16,314 nucleotides of DNA from JAGLQA01 sp023135565 (GTDB lineage: Bacteria; Acidobacteriota; Aminicenantia; UBA2199), in contig DAOWCY010000164.1 of NCBI GenBank assembly GCA_030639305.1, positions 1-16,314 of the forward strand, written 5' to 3'. Position numbers and translations under genes: made by a program. Within the stretch, counting starts at the first letter, position 1. Every line of letters begins with the position of its first letter. Below are positions 15,701 to 16,314 of this stretch, piece after piece. Below the pieces are notes generated by a model. The model had not been told where the DNA came from. It saw only the letters and a list, made by a program, of their open reading frames with translations, and made no database searches.

Positions 15701-16078
15701 GCGGATGTAGACCGGGCTGTCGAAAAGGCGGTCATTTCCGGTGACATTGCCGCGCAGGAGAAAGAGGCTCTGAAAAAAGAGATTGCCGGGATTTTCGCGG
15801 ACGAGGTTGTGGCAAGCTGGTTTGCTCCCGGGTTGACTGTTTTTGTAGAAGCGCCCATTATCACCGGGCAGGGGATTTTGCGGCCTGACCGGGTGATTAT
15901 TTCCGGAGAGAAAGCGTCGGTGATCGATTTTAAGACCGGCGCGGAGAGCAGCGCTGATGAGAAGCAGGTGCTGCAGTACCGGGAGGCGCTGCTTGCCATG
16001 GGATACGAAGAAGTAGAGGCATTTTTGTTTTATTTAGAAAACAAGAAGATCAAAAAAGTGGCAGAAAAAGAATTATGA
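12794..16078 (+). CDS. addA: AddA/RecB-type UvrD-family helicase-nuclease
   Basis: This 1094-residue protein is a superfamily 1A helicase with a C-terminal RecB-family nuclease. Motifs in order: Walker A YRSSAGSGKTYTLV (6-19), Ia AVTFTNKAAGEMKDR (38-52), TIDSFIHRVIKAFA, Walker B LIDEFQDTS (about 386-394), III VGDGKQSIYRWRGGD (about 419-433), LHKNFRSSRNVV, V MSIHKAKGLEFPVVI (about 772-787) and VI LLYVAFTRAGDEL (about 849-861). The nuclease shows LLVHRVF (about 957), RPDRV and VIDFKTG (about 1030-1048) with the catalytic Asp and Lys, and a QYREAL motif. AddA-type enzymes resect double-strand breaks and also degrade foreign DNA. No addB partner is seen in the window, so it may lie elsewhere or this may act alone. 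Residues about 619-666 are an in-frame insertion of palindromic repeat DNA between helicase motifs. The symbol is tentative. Confidence 0.85.
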   Translation: MGFVLYRSSAGSGKTYTLVKEYLKIVLQKPERFKNILAVTFTNKAAGEMKDRIVLALQNLSAGKDPELEATLIKELGRRAPKDVKKSSADILTWILHNYSDFAIMTIDSFIHRVIKAFALEIGLPLNFGITLNYEGMETYVIENLLGDVGRDEFITGIILEFVFARIKAEKSWNIEGEIKRFEKEILSEKNIDWVQGLAALDNVEYYRLIEQLGDLSRGFVEALNEAGGRGLRLIEKAGLTINDFAYKKSGAAGFLIKCRDLKTGGLKSFTMSKRFLEGVWYSKSQDTGIRAAIEGLLQAGLTAIKEEISGLYDSEHGRALTALFASDNIYLTAVISRIKEQIDDYKEKNNLIPISEFNVRVYEIIKKAPIPFLYSILGEKYNHYLIDEFQDTSRLQFENLLPLFRNALGEGFFSMAVGDGKQSIYRWRGGDVEIMEQELQNRLPAGQLEIKRLHKNFRSSRNVVEFNNSFFAKTGDFYKEDNLLLEHIYGDTAQETVRKEGGFVSLRFIEAEAAPLSSPSTSPQVVGVFDSVIRIIEDCRKRGYEYNDIAILVRENREGREIAENLLQESIPVVSPDSLVLMDVSLVRFLIDVLTYLSSPEDKIAEAAIIYFILLNSKAPRRGEPIKKINKSFDQTFSKVWPPAGPPEAKKFGPRPSPPVHVVDPPEAVSAAFLKGTQRELTPELAEFFKRSHFLIRMPVYEVVEEVIRIFDLQGSLDFAAAGYLQAFLNIAADYSAEQGIDLSSFLEWWEFNKNDFKMIVPETKPAVRIMSIHKAKGLEFPVVIIPYANWTHSMDKQLWLIPEPPLPTDLPPTTAMLVNRHKSLENTHFCRDLHAEQEKVLIDNINLLYVAFTRAGDELHVFAQPQKKNKNDNYDLLEKLAVPLLQEGGQPGTYVLGEPGRKKEEEKKKKFLQVDYRESDRLISNKWYSKISIRRRAVDSWDVDTYRAERCSWGLLVHRVFSQIRSVADVDRAVEKAVISGDIAAQEKEALKKEIAGIFADEVVASWFAPGLTVFVEAPIITGQGILRPDRVIISGEKASVIDFKTGAESSADEKQVLQYREALLAMGYEEVEAFLFYLENKKIKKVAEKEL
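14651..14788 (+). repeat. Palindromic repeat cluster inserted in frame in the helicase gene
   Basis: This segment contains CCCCGC-GGC-GCGGGG (14652-14666), AAAAGTTT-tgatc-AAACTTTT (14687-14707), a 17-base direct repeat AAAAGTTTGGCCCCCGG (14710-14726 and 14745-14761), CCGCCGGAGGCA twice, and GTCCAC-gtg-GTGGAC (14774-14788). It adds about 48 residues of low-complexity Pro/Lys/Arg-rich sequence (SFDQTFSKVWPPAGPPEAKK is part of it) without breaking the frame. The middle module is shared, inverted, with 5952-5993. This behaves like the in-gene palindromic elements known from Rickettsia, though the family here is different. Confidence 0.75.
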
Positions 16079-16240
16079 GTGATGAAGTAAGATGCTTTTC
16101 AAAACGCAGCCGTTGGCTGCAAACGAACACACCCCGCTTCCTCGTTCCTCGGAACCACCCCTCTCATATTTGCGCCAAATGGCGACCCTTAAAATTACAC
16201 AACAGGCTAAGCTTGTTAAAAAAATTTTAAGGAGTAAAAG
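16079..16240. other. Intergenic spacer with one short hairpin
   Basis: GCAGCC (16106-16111) pairs with GGCTGC (16115-16120) across a GTT triloop, again a 6-bp stem with a 3-base loop. No T-tract follows, so it is not a clear terminator. No promoter matching the 17-bp-spaced consensus was found before the next gene. Confidence 0.35.
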
Positions 16241-16314
16241 ATGAATCACCAAAGAAGCATAGAATTAGAAAAAGTAAAAGGACGTGTGGTGTCCCACCTG
16301 ATCAAAAATTCGGT
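16241..16314 (+). CDS. Start of an unidentified gene, cut by the window end
   Basis: An ATG at 16241 follows AAGGAG (16229-16234) by 6 bases, a strong ribosome site. Twenty-four codons are visible, starting MNHQRSIELEKVKGR, charged and with no signal peptide or recognisable motif. The frame is open to the window edge. It lies 162 bp after the helicase-nuclease on the same strand. The product is unknown; there is no sign in these residues that it is addB. Confidence 0.55.
   Translation, partial: MNHQRSIELEKVKGRVVSHLIKNS

Overview
The window is bacterial. It has short intergenic spaces, Shine-Dalgarno sites of the AGGAGG type, and at least five promoters of the form TTGAAA/TTGAGA - exactly 17 bp - TATAAT-like. 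No rRNA, tRNA or CRISPR array was seen. The mix of genes (Rpn-family nuclease, ECF-type sigma with membrane anti-sigma, sarcosine-oxidase-like flavoprotein, secreted beta-propeller-like protein, AddA/RecB-type helicase-nuclease) and the many GC-rich intergenic hairpins suggest an uncultured, probably anaerobic bacterium. Candidatus Aminicenantes or a related Acidobacteria-like lineage is my guess, not a demonstrated assignment.

Layout. 1-354: no convincing gene; it ends in a near-consensus promoter. 355-1290 (+): Rpn/YhgA-like nuclease, possibly translated from a leaderless mRNA. 4573-1438 (-): FAD oxidoreductase, then a divergent sigma factor, then a zinc-finger membrane anti-sigma-like protein, probably one transcription unit from a promoter at 4602-4630. 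4574-5047: divergent intergenic region with a + strand promoter (4648-4676), followed by three tandem repeat units that each end in a terminator-like hairpin plus T-tract; downstream is a DHH/DHHA1 phosphoesterase (5048-5938, +). 6097-7107 (+): secreted protein of unknown function with beta-propeller-like repeats.

12583-7133 (-) is the most interesting part. It is a tightly coupled operon with ATGA or short overlaps, read from one promoter (12658-12686): a GHKL ATPase/histidine-kinase protein with two HATPase domains (split here by a frameshift near 12001-12060), a degenerate receiver-domain protein with an unrecognised C-terminal half, a 239-residue unrecognised protein, and an N6-adenine DNA methyltransferase. 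No recognisable nuclease or helicase is present. The combination of ATPase/kinase signalling, a receiver, an unknown protein and a methylase reads like an uncharacterised signalling-coupled restriction or phage-defence system.

Divergent from it, 210 bp away and with its own promoter (12740-12768), is a 1094-residue AddA/RecB-type helicase-nuclease (12794-16078, +). Its gene carries an in-frame insertion of about 140 bp made of palindromic repeat modules. One module recurs, inverted, in the intergenic region at 5952-5993. A new gene begins at 16241 and runs off the end.
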